NCBI GenBank assembly: GCA_002424815.1
Contig: DILB01000001.1
Coordinates: forward strand, 1-25,433
DNA: 25,433 nt
DNA from: Caryophanales bacterium UBA5603
GTDB taxonomy: Bacteria; Bacillota_I; Bacilli_A; Izemoplasmatales; Hujiaoplasmataceae
Direction: 5' to 3'
Shown: one piece after another, positions 14,187-22,557 of the stretch
How the letters are laid out: each line of letters starts with the position of its first letter
Position numbering within the stretch: position 1 is the first letter of the stretch
Translations under genes and position numbers: made by a program
The notes under the pieces: generated by a model
The model's database searches: none
What the model was told of the DNA's origin: nothing
The model's input: the letters and a program-made list of their open reading frames with translations, nothing else

Positions 14187-14708
14187 TTAGGACGTTTTAC
14201 CGAGATTAGCCGCATAAAGCGGTAATTCGGTTGTTTCAATGACCGCTATTCTCGCTTCTACCGCTTCTTTAATGACTTCAGGAATGACTGTTTTTTCACC
14301 GACCAAAGCAATCATCGTAATGTGCGTATAAGCGATGGCATCAATTTCGATGGAAAGATTTAAATATTGATCTTCGGTTTGTTTTCGGTCAAGGACGCTG
14401 AAATGTTCAAAATCTTTTTTCCATGTTTCTAATAATTCTTTTGGTTCAATGGCTTTTTTGGGATGATTAATGCGATCCCATTGATAGGCATGTCGACTTT
14501 CATGAACTAAGGTTACAATAGCCTCTACTTCAGGGGTATCATAAACAATGTTTTTGTTAAAGATGATTTCGTTGTCTAAGCGATTGTACATCGCCATGAC
14601 GGGCATGAAGGTCTTGGGGAATACACCGGCGCGAATTTCGCACGGCTTACGATCTTGCTTGACGGCTAATTGATTTTCGATTTGTTGCAAAGTTGTGATT
14701 GTGATCAT
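14187..14708 (-). CDS. Small HExxH-motif protein, putative zinc metallopeptidase
   Basis: I do not recognise the family of this 173-residue protein. It contains a clear zinc-peptidase motif, VHESRHAYQ (68-76), in which H69 and H73 would bind zinc and E70 would be the base. A second acidic block, IEIDAIAYTH (120-129), lies 48 or more residues later and could supply the third ligand (E121 or D123), as in gluzincins. No signal peptide or membrane segment is seen, so it should be cytosolic. The ribosome site (AGGAG) is only 3 nt from the ATG, which is close. It starts 42 nt after the kinase gene at 14751, with no terminator between, so the two are probably cotranscribed from the strong promoter at 15425. 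The substrate is unknown. Confidence 0.7.
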   Translation of the reverse strand: MITITTLQQIENQLAVKQDRKPCEIRAGVFPKTFMPVMAMYNRLDNEIIFNKNIVYDTPEVEAIVTLVHESRHAYQWDRINHPKKAIEPKELLETWKKDFEHFSVLDRKQTEDQYLNLSIEIDAIAYTHITMIALVGEKTVIPEVIKEAVEARIAVIETTELPLYAANLGKTS

Positions 14709-14750
14709 GGTCTCCTCGTAGTTTTATATATATTTTTTTATTGCGTGAAG

Positions 14751-15374
14751 CTAAAGTTTGGGGGTGATGAGCGCATATCTTCGTTCAATCTCATCGGTAA
14801 TCTTTTTGAATTCGACTGGGTCATTCATATCATCGATGGGTAACCAAATAATTTTTTCTTCCGGTACCCGATAATTTTTGAAGATCCTTCTTAATACATC
14901 ATAATAATTCGCATAATGAAATGTCAAATAATCGTGTTGATTTTGTTCGATTTTCCGTCCGCGTTTGCGCACGTTTTCAAAAAGTTGTTCGGTGGGTCTT
15001 AAGATGCAGATATGTAAATCCACATCAGGAATTCTTTTCAGATGTTCATCGGCGATGGCGTAGGTCAGAGCAACTTCCATCGCAGACATCGTTCCATCGA
15101 GTCTTAAAAGTTCTGTAAAGACTAAGTTTGAATAAAGCGTGGAATCGCACACAATATTCTTCAAATGTTTTGTCTTCCACATTAAAAGAAATAAAGAACT
15201 ATAAAAAGCATTTTGTGAGAGCATCGCAAAAGTTTCTTTATCTTCGTAAAAATAGGGAAGATATTCATTTTTTTCGACGGGTTCTTCAATGAGTGAGGAT
15301 TGATAATGATTCGCAAGTTTTTTTGACAGTAATGATTTACCTGATCCGATGGGACCGATGATTCCTATTCTCAT
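14751..15374 (-). CDS. Deoxynucleoside kinase family protein
   Basis: The 207-residue protein belongs to the deoxyadenosine/deoxyguanosine kinase family, which makes dNMPs from salvaged deoxynucleosides and ATP. The P-loop is GPIGSGKS (7-14), the catalytic acid lies in LIEEPVE (E30 or E31), and the LID arginines are in VRKRGRKIEQ (135-144). The length agrees with the dAK/dGK group. The family DRS or ERS motif reads DST (77-79) here, so the conserved arginine is absent, which may alter activity or specificity. The start is the ATG 5-6 nt after GAGGGG; a longer frame to 15407 has no ribosome site. A consensus promoter lies upstream, and the HExxH gene follows in the same unit. Exact nucleoside preference is not resolved. 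Confidence 0.85.
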   Translation of the reverse strand: MRIGIIGPIGSGKSLLSKKLANHYQSSLIEEPVEKNEYLPYFYEDKETFAMLSQNAFYSSLFLLMWKTKHLKNIVCDSTLYSNLVFTELLRLDGTMSAMEVALTYAIADEHLKRIPDVDLHICILRPTEQLFENVRKRGRKIEQNQHDYLTFHYANYYDVLRRIFKNYRVPEEKIIWLPIDDMNDPVEFKKITDEIERRYALITPKL

Positions 15375-15424
15375 ATGAACCCCTCTTTTTCTTTTAATAT
15401 TCCACAACTTAGGAACTTGAACTT

Positions 15425-15453
15425 ATTATAAACAACATTTTGCGATATGTCAA
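15425..15453 (-). promoter_or_regulatory. Consensus sigma-A promoter of the kinase-HExxH unit
   Basis: On the minus strand a perfect TTGACA (15448-15453), exactly 17 nt, and a perfect TATAAT (15425-15430) lie about 50 nt before the start codon. It is the best promoter in the window. Confidence 0.85.
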
Positions 15454-15486
15454 AACATTTAATTAGAAATTTTTGCTTTATTTTTT

Positions 15487-15522
15487 CGCCTAATTATCAC
15501 GCAATCAGGCGATTTGAGTCAA
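15487..15522 (-). promoter_or_regulatory. Possible second upstream promoter with inverted repeat
   Basis: On the minus strand TTGACT (15517-15522), an 18-nt spacer and GATAAT (15493-15498) form a second candidate promoter about 70 nt upstream of the consensus one. CGCCT-N15-AGGCG (15487-15511) straddles its -10. Otherwise the AT-rich gap 15375-15631 shows no gene or terminator that I can support. Confidence 0.3.
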
Positions 15523-15631
15523 TTTGAAAAAAAACTATTTTTTTATGATTTATAGGCAAAAATAATTTTCAATTTAAAAACATTAAAAACACCCAATCGT
15601 CGCAAAATCACGCACTTTTTTAAATATTTAA

Positions 15632-16414
15632 TCAATCACCGTTTTTCACAGATTTGAAAAAATCAACGCTAAAGGCCAACGGATAGTGGTCAGAAGGATA
15701 CATTTGAAAAAATTTGTCAAAAATCACACTTTGATCTTTTATCATCAGATTTTCCGTTGCATAAACAAAATCAATCGGTTCACCGATGATTTCACCACCA
15801 AAGCCATGATAGGTTAAACCGACATGCATCGAGTCAAAAACATCGTGTAATGATCGACGAAAAATCCTCGCATGTTTTAAATATTGATGGACCATTTGAT
15901 CTTTCGTTGCATTAAAATCCCCAAGAATGATAATTGGGAGCTTTTCAATTGCAGGCATTTGATTTAAATATTCAATCAAAACCTGCATTTGTAGTTTTTG
16001 AACGAGTTCACTTGCATAATCTAAATGCGTATTCACAAAACAAAAACGTTTTTTCTCCAAGGTTTCAAAGATCGCTATCGTCGCAGTCCGTGGAAAATGG
16101 CTTTCAGGGAAAGCAGAGATTTGATTGGGTGTTAAAGACAACCAAATGGTTTTATGAGAAAGCAAATGAACTTGTAAAGGGTCATATAGAATCGGTGCCA
16201 TTTCTAACAATTCATCGCGAGGTTCGCCAATGGCTTGATAACCTAAGACAAGCCCACATAGTTCTTCTAACATTGCCACACTCGGTTCTTGTAACCCCAT
16301 GATCGCATATTTCCCTTGGCGTATCACTTCCGCGACGGCTTCTTTGCGGTATGCCCAAGCATTCATACCATCGCTTTTGACATCGATACGCACATTAAAA
16401 GTCATCATTCTCAT
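15632..16414 (-). CDS. Endonuclease/exonuclease/phosphatase (EEP) family hydrolase
   Basis: The 260-residue protein has every landmark of the metal-dependent EEP fold: TFNVR (N7), LQEP (E43), VNTHLD, LGDFNAT, PIDFVYA and the C-terminal SDHYPL with the catalytic His. These enzymes cleave phosphodiester or phosphomonoester bonds in DNA, RNA, inositol phosphates or lipids. No signal peptide is seen, so a cytosolic role is likely. It lacks the specific DNA-binding features that would allow a call of ExoIII. Its ATG overlaps the stop of the upstream nicotinate phosphoribosyltransferase gene (ATGA), with AGAAGG 6 nt before it, so translation is coupled. Longer upstream starts would lie inside that gene. 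The substrate is unknown. Confidence 0.88.
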   Translation of the reverse strand: MRMMTFNVRIDVKSDGMNAWAYRKEAVAEVIRQGKYAIMGLQEPSVAMLEELCGLVLGYQAIGEPRDELLEMAPILYDPLQVHLLSHKTIWLSLTPNQISAFPESHFPRTATIAIFETLEKKRFCFVNTHLDYASELVQKLQMQVLIEYLNQMPAIEKLPIIILGDFNATKDQMVHQYLKHARIFRRSLHDVFDSMHVGLTYHGFGGEIIGEPIDFVYATENLMIKDQSVIFDKFFQMYPSDHYPLAFSVDFFKSVKNGD

Positions 16415-17865
16415 AAAGAACCTTCTTTGGCTAGTTGTGAATGAATCATATCGTTGCGAAGCGTCCAAAGTTTCTCGGAAAGGTCGACATAATATTTATG
16501 CGGATTGACAAAACGTTTAACTTCATCCCAAAGGCTTTCAAGTTCATTTTGTAAGTGTTCACGCGCTTCAAAAAGCGTCGCATCTTGGACGATTTTTACG
16601 CCTTTGGCAAAAACTAAAACCAGTCTTTTTTTCGCAATAAAATTCGTTAAGATTTTCCGTTTATGTGGTAATAACGGATCAAAAATTTCTAAAGGTTCTT
16701 GGTCACGGATGATTTCATGATGAAGGGTGATTAAGTCTGCTAAAGCTTTATGCGTCGTGCGATCATAAAGCCGCCAAACTTGCTTAAATGCAGGGTTCGT
16801 CATTTTTTCTGGATTCTCACTGAGTTTAATTTTTGGAATGATGTTACCATTTTTTTCAGTGGCGACTAATTTATAGACGCCACCAAAGACGGGTTCTGAT
16901 TTCGCCGTAATTAAACGTTCACCCACCCCAAAAAAATCAATAGCGGCGCCTTGAGCGAGTAATTCAGAGATAATCCATTCATCTAAAGAATTAGATACGA
17001 CAATCTTCACATCTTTCATGCCGGCTTCATCCAACATTTTTCGTGCTTCTTTTGATAAGTAAGTTAAATCCCCTGAATCAATGCGAATCATCGCGTTTTT
17101 AATGCCTTTGGGCCATAAAACCGCTTTAATCGCTTTAATGGCATTAGGAACGCCACTTTTGAGAACATTGTAAGTATCCACTAAAAAAGTACTTGTATGT
17201 GGATAGGTTTTGGCATAGGCAATGAAGGCTTCAAGTTCCGTATCAAACATTTGTACCCAAGAATGTGCCATCGTTCCTAATGCCGGAATATGATAATGTT
17301 GTTCGGCTTTGGCAAGACTCGTTCCAAAGACACCGCCCACATAAGCGGCTTTCGCTCCATAAAGGGCCGCATCGGCTCCGTGTGCGCGTCTAGCCCCAAA
17401 CTCCATCACCGGTCTTCCTTGAGCCGAACGCACAATTCTAGCGCTTTTAGTGGCGATTAACGATTGATGATTCATCTGTAATAACAAATAAGTCTCAATC
17501 AACTGAGCTTCGATGATATTCGCTCTGACGATGATTAAAGGTTCATTCGGAAATACAACTGAACCTTCTGGCACCATCCACACATCGCCTTGGAATTTAA
17601 AATGTAATAAGTAATTTAAAAAAGCTTCGCTGAAGAGATTTTTTTGACGTAAAAAAGTAATATCTTCGGGTGTAAATTTTAAATTCTCTAAATAATCGAT
17701 GATGACTTGTTGCCCAGCAGCCACCGCATAGCCACCGCCATCGGGAATCGAGCGAAAAAAGAGATCGAAATACCCGATTTCATGTTGCTTCCCATTTTCA
17801 AAATAGCCCGCAGCCATCGTTAATTCATAAAAATCGGTCAATAACGCTAAATCATTATTTTGCAT
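16411..17865 (-). CDS. pncB: Nicotinate phosphoribosyltransferase
   Basis: The 484-residue enzyme makes nicotinate mononucleotide from nicotinate and PRPP with ATP, the first step of NAD salvage (Preiss-Handler pathway). The N-terminal DLALLTDFYELTMAAGYF (5-22) is typical of the type with about 480-500 residues. GTMAHSW (197-203) holds the histidine (H201) that is phosphorylated in the family. RIDSGDL and FGVGERL belong to the phosphoribosyl-binding barrel. The start has GAGGT 9 nt upstream. It is the first gene of a two-gene unit with the EEP hydrolase and overlaps it by 4 nt. A roughly 60-nt leader separates it from an extended -10 promoter. Confidence 0.95.
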   Translation of the reverse strand: MQNNDLALLTDFYELTMAAGYFENGKQHEIGYFDLFFRSIPDGGGYAVAAGQQVIIDYLENLKFTPEDITFLRQKNLFSEAFLNYLLHFKFQGDVWMVPEGSVVFPNEPLIIVRANIIEAQLIETYLLLQMNHQSLIATKSARIVRSAQGRPVMEFGARRAHGADAALYGAKAAYVGGVFGTSLAKAEQHYHIPALGTMAHSWVQMFDTELEAFIAYAKTYPHTSTFLVDTYNVLKSGVPNAIKAIKAVLWPKGIKNAMIRIDSGDLTYLSKEARKMLDEAGMKDVKIVVSNSLDEWIISELLAQGAAIDFFGVGERLITAKSEPVFGGVYKLVATEKNGNIIPKIKLSENPEKMTNPAFKQVWRLYDRTTHKALADLITLHHEIIRDQEPLEIFDPLLPHKRKILTNFIAKKRLVLVFAKGVKIVQDATLFEAREHLQNELESLWDEVKRFVNPHKYYVDLSEKLWTLRNDMIHSQLAKEGSL

Positions 17866-17930
17866 CGATGTTACCTCATCTATTTAATAATATTTTATAT
17901 TCAATTTATAATTTTACAAATGATAATTTT

Positions 17931-17939
17931 ATTATATCA
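17931..17939 (-). promoter_or_regulatory. Extended -10 promoter of pncB
   Basis: On the minus strand TGA directly precedes a perfect TATAAT (17931-17936). The -35 is poor. It lies about 65 nt from the start codon. Confidence 0.45.
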
Positions 17940-17963
17940 CATTCACGATGACCCGCTTTGATT

Positions 17964-17992
17964 AAAGAAAAAAACCTCCCACAAGGAGGTTT
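17964..17992 (-). terminator. Terminator of the branched-chain amino acid operon
   Basis: On the minus strand an 8-bp stem (arms 17985-17992 and 17972-17979) with a 5-nt loop is followed by seven T, 5 nt past the buk stop codon. Confidence 0.9.
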
Positions 17993-17997
17993 AAACA

Positions 17998-19068
17998 TTA
18001 ATAAACTTGTAATTTTTCTTGTTTTGTCAAAACTCTTAACGTACCTTCTGCTAAAGCGCGCATCTCATCTTCGCCTGGATAAACACTGATAGGAGAAATC
18101 GGCACAACATACGCCTTAATCATATCGACAAACATTGGATTATAGGCCAGTCCGCCCGTTAAAAGGATTCCGTCTACTTTTCCGCTGGCAATAAAATACA
18201 TCGCACCAATTTGCTTCGCCACTTGATATGCCATCGCTTGCATATAGAATTCAGCTTCTTTGTCTCCATTTTCAATACGACGTTTAATTTCGATGCCATT
18301 GGATGTACCAAGATAAGAAATTAAACCACCTTGACCTGCGAGTTTCATTTTGATTTGGTCGATGGTATATTTACCGGAGAAACAAAGATCAACTAACGGA
18401 TAAGTAGGTGTTGTTCCTGCTCTTTCAGGGGAGAAGGGTCCATCGCCACCTAAAGCATTATTCACATCGACCACGCGACCTTTTTTATGAAAACCGACGG
18501 AAATACCCCCACCCAGATGGGCGATGATCAAATTGAGTTCATCATAATCTCTTCCGATTTGTTTTGCATGACGCTTCCCAATGGCTTTATGATTTAAGGC
18601 ATGGAAAATACTCGTTCTTTCAATCTCGGCGATACCCGAAACTCTGGCAATATCATCCATCTCATCAATCGATACCGGATTGACGATATAGGAAGGACGA
18701 TTCAATCCTTCAGCGAGTTCATAAGCAATAATCGCACCTAAGTTAGAGGCATGATATCCTCTCGTCCCAGCGGAGAGATCTTCAACCATTTGTTTAGTAA
18801 CTAAGTATGTTCCTGAATTTTTCAAGGGTTTTAACATTCCCCCTCGACCCACAAAAACATCGATGTGTTCGAGTTTATATCGATGTTCCTCTAAAAAGTC
18901 AAGGACCATCTGTTTACGGAAGTCTTTTTGTTCAATGATGTTCTTATAATGTTTTAACTGATCAATGTCATGTTTCAAAACTTGTTCTTGGATCAATTTG
19001 TCATTATTGAACAAGGCAACTTTCGTTGATGTGGAGCCAGGATTAATGACAAGCAATAGATAGTCCAT
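17998..19068 (-). CDS. buk: Butyrate (branched-chain fatty acid) kinase
   Basis: The 356-residue enzyme transfers phosphate from butyryl-, isobutyryl- or isovaleryl-phosphate to ADP, giving ATP and the free acid. It belongs to the acetate kinase/ASKHA fold: VINPGSTSTK (7-16) is the phosphate-1 loop, and GRGGML, IAHLGGGISVG and GGLAYN are further ATP and substrate motifs. The length (356) fits butyrate kinase, shorter than acetate kinase (about 400). Its start lies 26 nt inside the ptb gene, so the two are tightly coupled. It is the last gene of the operon and the step where energy is conserved. The branched-chain preference is inferred from its neighbours. Confidence 0.94.
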   Translation of the reverse strand: MDYLLLVINPGSTSTKVALFNNDKLIQEQVLKHDIDQLKHYKNIIEQKDFRKQMVLDFLEEHRYKLEHIDVFVGRGGMLKPLKNSGTYLVTKQMVEDLSAGTRGYHASNLGAIIAYELAEGLNRPSYIVNPVSIDEMDDIARVSGIAEIERTSIFHALNHKAIGKRHAKQIGRDYDELNLIIAHLGGGISVGFHKKGRVVDVNNALGGDGPFSPERAGTTPTYPLVDLCFSGKYTIDQIKMKLAGQGGLISYLGTSNGIEIKRRIENGDKEAEFYMQAMAYQVAKQIGAMYFIASGKVDGILLTGGLAYNPMFVDMIKAYVVPISPISVYPGEDEMRALAEGTLRVLTKQEKLQVY

Positions 19069-19960
19069 TAGAATAACTCACCGCCAGCGCTATAGAATTT
19101 AGTTTCGTATCAGAGTCATCAGCTCTGCTAGTCAAGACAATCGGAACTTTGGCACCAACGATGATGCCCGCCGCTTTTGCCAGACCTAAAAAGACCGATG
19201 TTTTGTAAAAGATGTTACCACTATCGAGATTAGGGAATATCAAGATATCTGCCAATCCAGCCACCGGTCCACCTAGTCCTTTATGAAGGACGGAAGCCAT
19301 GGAGACCATATTATCGATGGCGAACGGTCCGTCAATTAAAAAAGATGAGGTAGGGTGATCTTGATAGTACTGTTTTATAGCTAAGGCTTCGACAGTTGAC
19401 AAAATCTTTGGATTCACTTTTTCAACCGCCGACACCAGACCAACTTTGGGTTGTTGGTAACCTAAAGCCTGTGCTAAAGCAACGGCGTTTTCAATTAACA
19501 AAATTTTTTCTTCAACCGATGGCGTAATATTCATGGCCCCATCGGATGCAAATAAAATCCGGTCTAAATGGTTAAATGAAACCATACCAACATGCGATAA
19601 TAACTTCGCTTGTTTGATACCATACTCAGAATTAACGACACCTTTAAGCAGTATTTTGGTATCCACTAAGCCTTTCATCAAAATATCCGCTTGTTTTTGA
19701 TTGATTAAATCCATCGCAATGCGAACTTCTTGTTCATCATCGGTTTCATGGATAATTTGATAATCTTTGGACATCTTGAATTGATCGATAAAACTTAATA
19801 TCTTGGCTTCATCACCAATTAAAATCGGATAGATTAAACCCATCGATGTCGCTTCTTTAACGGCATCCATGACAAATTCATCATCTGCATGCACGACAAC
19901 CATCGTCTTTTTAGGTGATTGCTTTGCCAAAAACATCAGCGAGTCAAGATTTTTAAGCAT
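19043..19960 (-). CDS. ptb: Phosphate butyryltransferase (branched acyl-CoA)
   Basis: The 305-residue enzyme converts an acyl-CoA and phosphate to acyl phosphate and CoA. It is of the phosphotransacetylase/phosphotransbutyrylase fold: ADILMKGLVDT (about 90-100), GPFAIDN in the centre, and ADILIFPNLDSGNIFYK near residue 245, a family hallmark. The start is the ATG after GGAGGTG, overlapping the end of the gamma subunit gene by 8 nt; a longer frame would lie deep inside that gene. Its product feeds buk directly. In Bacillus the same pair lies in the bkd operon, which supports branched acyl-CoA as the substrate here. Confidence 0.94.
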   Translation of the reverse strand: MLKNLDSLMFLAKQSPKKTMVVVHADDEFVMDAVKEATSMGLIYPILIGDEAKILSFIDQFKMSKDYQIIHETDDEQEVRIAMDLINQKQADILMKGLVDTKILLKGVVNSEYGIKQAKLLSHVGMVSFNHLDRILFASDGAMNITPSVEEKILLIENAVALAQALGYQQPKVGLVSAVEKVNPKILSTVEALAIKQYYQDHPTSSFLIDGPFAIDNMVSMASVLHKGLGGPVAGLADILIFPNLDSGNIFYKTSVFLGLAKAAGIIVGAKVPIVLTSRADDSDTKLNSIALAVSYSNGLSIACH

Positions 19961-20516
19961 GGACACCTCCATAATTCTTCGCAAATTCATAACCTCTGGC
20001 CATCGCTTCACGGTTGATATCCATTAAATGCGCTTTGCGTTCGCCTAAGAGTTTTGCCAGCATCTTTTCAATCAATTGACTTGGAAACAAATCTGTTAAT
20101 GCTAAATAAGCTCCCATCATTACCATATTGGCAATTTGGATATTGCCAAGCTCTAAGGCGATATCATTGGCAGGAACACCGCAATAACGAATGGCATCAA
20201 TATGTTTCGGTTCTTCTATTAACGAGGCATTATAAAGAATTAAACCACCATTTTTCACTTTGTCATGAAATTTATCTAAGGACGGTTGATTAAAAGCAAT
20301 GAGATGCGTTGCTTTTTGAAAAACGGGTGAATTAATTTGTTTTTTACTGACAATCACCGAACAATTTGCCGTTCCGCCTCTCGTTTCAGGACCGTATGAA
20401 GGGTACCATAAAGCATAAAGATCGAGGTCAGTGGCAGCATATGCTAATAATTGACCGACCATCATGACTCCTTGACCGCCAAAACCCGCAACTTTAACGT
20501 TTGTGGTCTCACTCAT
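19953..20516 (-). CDS. 2-oxoacid:ferredoxin oxidoreductase, gamma subunit
   Basis: The 187-residue subunit binds CoA in the multi-subunit 2-oxoacid:ferredoxin oxidoreductase. The N-terminal GFGGQG (11-16) and the segment YPSYGPETRGGTANC (48-62) are the standard gamma-domain markers. It lacks any fused iron-sulfur domain, consistent with the separate delta subunit at 22328. The ATG at 20516 follows AGGTGA and overlaps the beta gene end by 8 nt; ptb begins in its last codons. The overlaps on both sides suggest balanced synthesis. Its assignment to a branched-chain (VOR-type) complex is from context. Confidence 0.92.
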   Translation of the reverse strand: MSETTNVKVAGFGGQGVMMVGQLLAYAATDLDLYALWYPSYGPETRGGTANCSVIVSKKQINSPVFQKATHLIAFNQPSLDKFHDKVKNGGLILYNASLIEEPKHIDAIRYCGVPANDIALELGNIQIANMVMMGAYLALTDLFPSQLIEKMLAKLLGERKAHLMDINREAMARGYEFAKNYGGVHA

Positions 20517-21258
20517 GGCTTTCACCTGCGTCTTTAAAAACACCTAAAGGGAATACTGGAACCATTGATTCTTCAATCCACTTCAACGCATCAATCGGAG
20601 TTTTACCCCAGTTGACGGGACAACTCGAAAGAATTTCAATCATCGTAAAACCTTTTTTATCTAATTGATACTGAAAAGCTTTTTTAATGGCTTTTTTAGC
20701 ATTCCGTACTTGTCTTGGATTAAAGACAGACACTCTTTCTAAATAGGCAACGCCCTCGATGTGTTGAAACATTTCACTGATTTTAATCGGTGAACCATGT
20801 TGAACAACGCTTCTTCCAAACGGAGAGGTTGTCGTTTTTTGACCGATTAAAGAGGTCGGTGCCATCTGACCGCCCGTCATACCATAAATGGCATTATTGA
20901 CAAAAATCACCGTAATGTTTTCCCCGCGGTTAGCCGCATGGATGGTTTCAGCGATGCCAATAGAAGCCAGATCGCCATCGCCTTGGTAAGTGAACACAAC
21001 GTTATCGGGGTGAATACGTTTCACACCCGTTGCCGCAGCGCACGCTCTACCGTGTGCGGCCTGTTCCATATCAACATTGAAGAATTGATAGGAAAATACG
21101 CTGCAACCGACCGAGGCGATGCCGACTGTACGATCTAATACGCCAAGTTCTGTTAATGACTCAGCGACCAATTTGTGAATGATTCCGTGGGTACAACCCG
21201 GGCAATAAGATAAAGCATTATCCGTCAGACCAGACGTCTTTTGATATTTCATCTCCAT
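20509..21258 (-). CDS. 2-oxoacid:ferredoxin oxidoreductase, beta subunit (TPP-binding)
   Basis: The 249-residue catalytic subunit binds thiamine diphosphate and a [4Fe-4S] cluster. YCPGCTHG gives C19 and C22, GCSVF gives C52 and SSCPVNW gives C213, the four expected cluster ligands. GDGDLASIG (93-101) with NNAIYGMTGGQ (121-131) is the TPP/Mg motif. The start is the ATG of TAATG, sharing one base with the alpha stop codon, with GGGAGG about 10 nt upstream. Oxidative decarboxylation of 2-oxo acids to acyl-CoA takes place here, with electrons sent to ferredoxin. The substrate is probably the branched oxo acids, because of leucine dehydrogenase and ptb-buk in the same operon; 2-oxoglutarate or pyruvate cannot be excluded by sequence alone. 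Confidence 0.93.
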   Translation of the reverse strand: MEMKYQKTSGLTDNALSYCPGCTHGIIHKLVAESLTELGVLDRTVGIASVGCSVFSYQFFNVDMEQAAHGRACAAATGVKRIHPDNVVFTYQGDGDLASIGIAETIHAANRGENITVIFVNNAIYGMTGGQMAPTSLIGQKTTTSPFGRSVVQHGSPIKISEMFQHIEGVAYLERVSVFNPRQVRNAKKAIKKAFQYQLDKKGFTMIEILSSCPVNWGKTPIDALKWIEESMVPVFPLGVFKDAGESHE

Positions 21259-22328
21259 TAGTCGAGGACCTCCCACTTCTTAAAATTAAGGATGGCATCG
21301 TAGAGTTCCTCAGGTTCAGGAACATAACCGCCCACTCTGCCATAAAAAGCGATGGGCAAACGACCTTTATTCGCAATTTGCACATCTTGTAACATTTGTC
21401 CTAAAGACATTTCACTGACGAGAATTCCTTTACAATTCGGGCCAATCTCTTTAAACGCTTGTTTGGGGAAGGGCCATAGAGATATTGGCCGGATGATGCC
21501 AACTTTTAGTTTTTTCTTTTCAAGCATTTCAATCGCACTTCTTGCGACTCGGCTCATCGTGCCATAAGCCACGATGACATAATCGGGATCTTCCATGTTA
21601 ATCATTTCATAACGTGTTTCATTTTGGATGACCGATTGATATTTTTTGTGAAGTCCAAGGGTATGTTCTTCTAAGTCTTTCGGCTCTAAATATAACGAAT
21701 TAATGACATTACGACCAGGATGGTTTTTCGTGCCAGACGCTGCCCAATCTTTGGGCGGTAAGAATCGTTGTTTAATGGGACGATCAAAATCAACCGATTC
21801 CATCATCTGTCCAATTAAACCGTCCACTAAGACCATCACCGGATTACGGTAATAATCCGCAATGTCAAAGGCTTCTTTCATCGTATCAATCGTTTCTTGA
21901 ATCGTTTCAGGGGCAAAACAGATGACATGATAATCACCGTTGCCACCACCGCGCGTTGCTTGGTTATAATCGCTTTGTGAGGGTTGAATTGATCCAAGTC
22001 CAGGTCCGCCACGCATGACCGAGACGATGACACAAGGAAGTTTAGCGCCGGCAATGTAAGTAATTCCTTCTTGTTTTAAAGCAATACCTGGAGAAGATGA
22101 GGACGTCATCACTCTTGCGCCTGCACCTGCGGCGCCATAAACCATGTTAATGGCAGCTACTTCCGATTCTGCTTGGACAAAGACTTTGCCGTGTTCGTTC
22201 ATATATTTTGATAAATATTCAGGAATTTCATTTTGTGGGGTAATCGGATAACCAAAAAAAGCATCACAACCACCTTTAATCGCTGCCAAAGCGATGGCTT
22301 CATTGCCTTTCATTAAAACTTTAGCCAT
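21258..22328 (-). CDS. vorB: 2-oxoacid:ferredoxin oxidoreductase, alpha subunit (VorB-like)
   Basis: The 356-residue alpha subunit has the pyrimidine-binding domain with GYPITPQNEI (26-35), QAESEVAAINMVYGAAGAGARVMTSSSSPG in two blocks (about 52-81) and RGGPGLGSIQPSQSDYNQATRGG (106-128). A C-terminal transketolase-like half starts near DPDYVIVAYGTM. The 350-380-residue length and this block match VOR/KOR-type four-subunit enzymes rather than the long fused pyruvate enzyme. The start ATG shares its first base with the stop of the delta gene (TAATG). The 2-oxoisovalerate-type substrate is inferred from the operon. Confidence 0.93.
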   Translation of the reverse strand: MAKVLMKGNEAIALAAIKGGCDAFFGYPITPQNEIPEYLSKYMNEHGKVFVQAESEVAAINMVYGAAGAGARVMTSSSSPGIALKQEGITYIAGAKLPCVIVSVMRGGPGLGSIQPSQSDYNQATRGGGNGDYHVICFAPETIQETIDTMKEAFDIADYYRNPVMVLVDGLIGQMMESVDFDRPIKQRFLPPKDWAASGTKNHPGRNVINSLYLEPKDLEEHTLGLHKKYQSVIQNETRYEMINMEDPDYVIVAYGTMSRVARSAIEMLEKKKLKVGIIRPISLWPFPKQAFKEIGPNCKGILVSEMSLGQMLQDVQIANKGRLPIAFYGRVGGYVPEPEELYDAILNFKKWEVLD

Positions 22329-22546
22329 TAGTTGTACACCTCCACAGTGATAACCGAATCAGGACACATTAAAGCGCACGTTGCACAACCGATGCATTTA
22401 TCAGGGTCTGTCAAACGAATGATGTTGTATCCGGAACGATTTAACGTTCCTTTATCGGCATACATAATTTTGACGGGACAGAAAGCCACGCAAAGCATAC
22501 ATCCTTTGCATTTTTCATATTCGAATGTTAATTTACCTTTTGGCAT
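22328..22546 (-). CDS. vorD: 2-oxoacid:ferredoxin oxidoreductase, delta subunit (2[4Fe-4S] ferredoxin)
   Basis: The 72-residue protein is a bacterial-type ferredoxin with two complete cluster motifs: CKGCMLCVAFCP and CIGCATCALMCP. It passes electrons from the TPP/cluster centre of the beta subunit to soluble ferredoxin. Although the frame is open to 22567, the ATG at 22546 lies 7 nt after AAAGGAG, so it is preferred. It begins 11 nt after the end of the ATPase gene, and its stop codon overlaps the alpha start. Confidence 0.94.
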   Translation of the reverse strand: MPKGKLTFEYEKCKGCMLCVAFCPVKIMYADKGTLNRSGYNIIRLTDPDKCIGCATCALMCPDSVITVEVYN

Positions 22547-22557
22547 AAGTATCTCCT

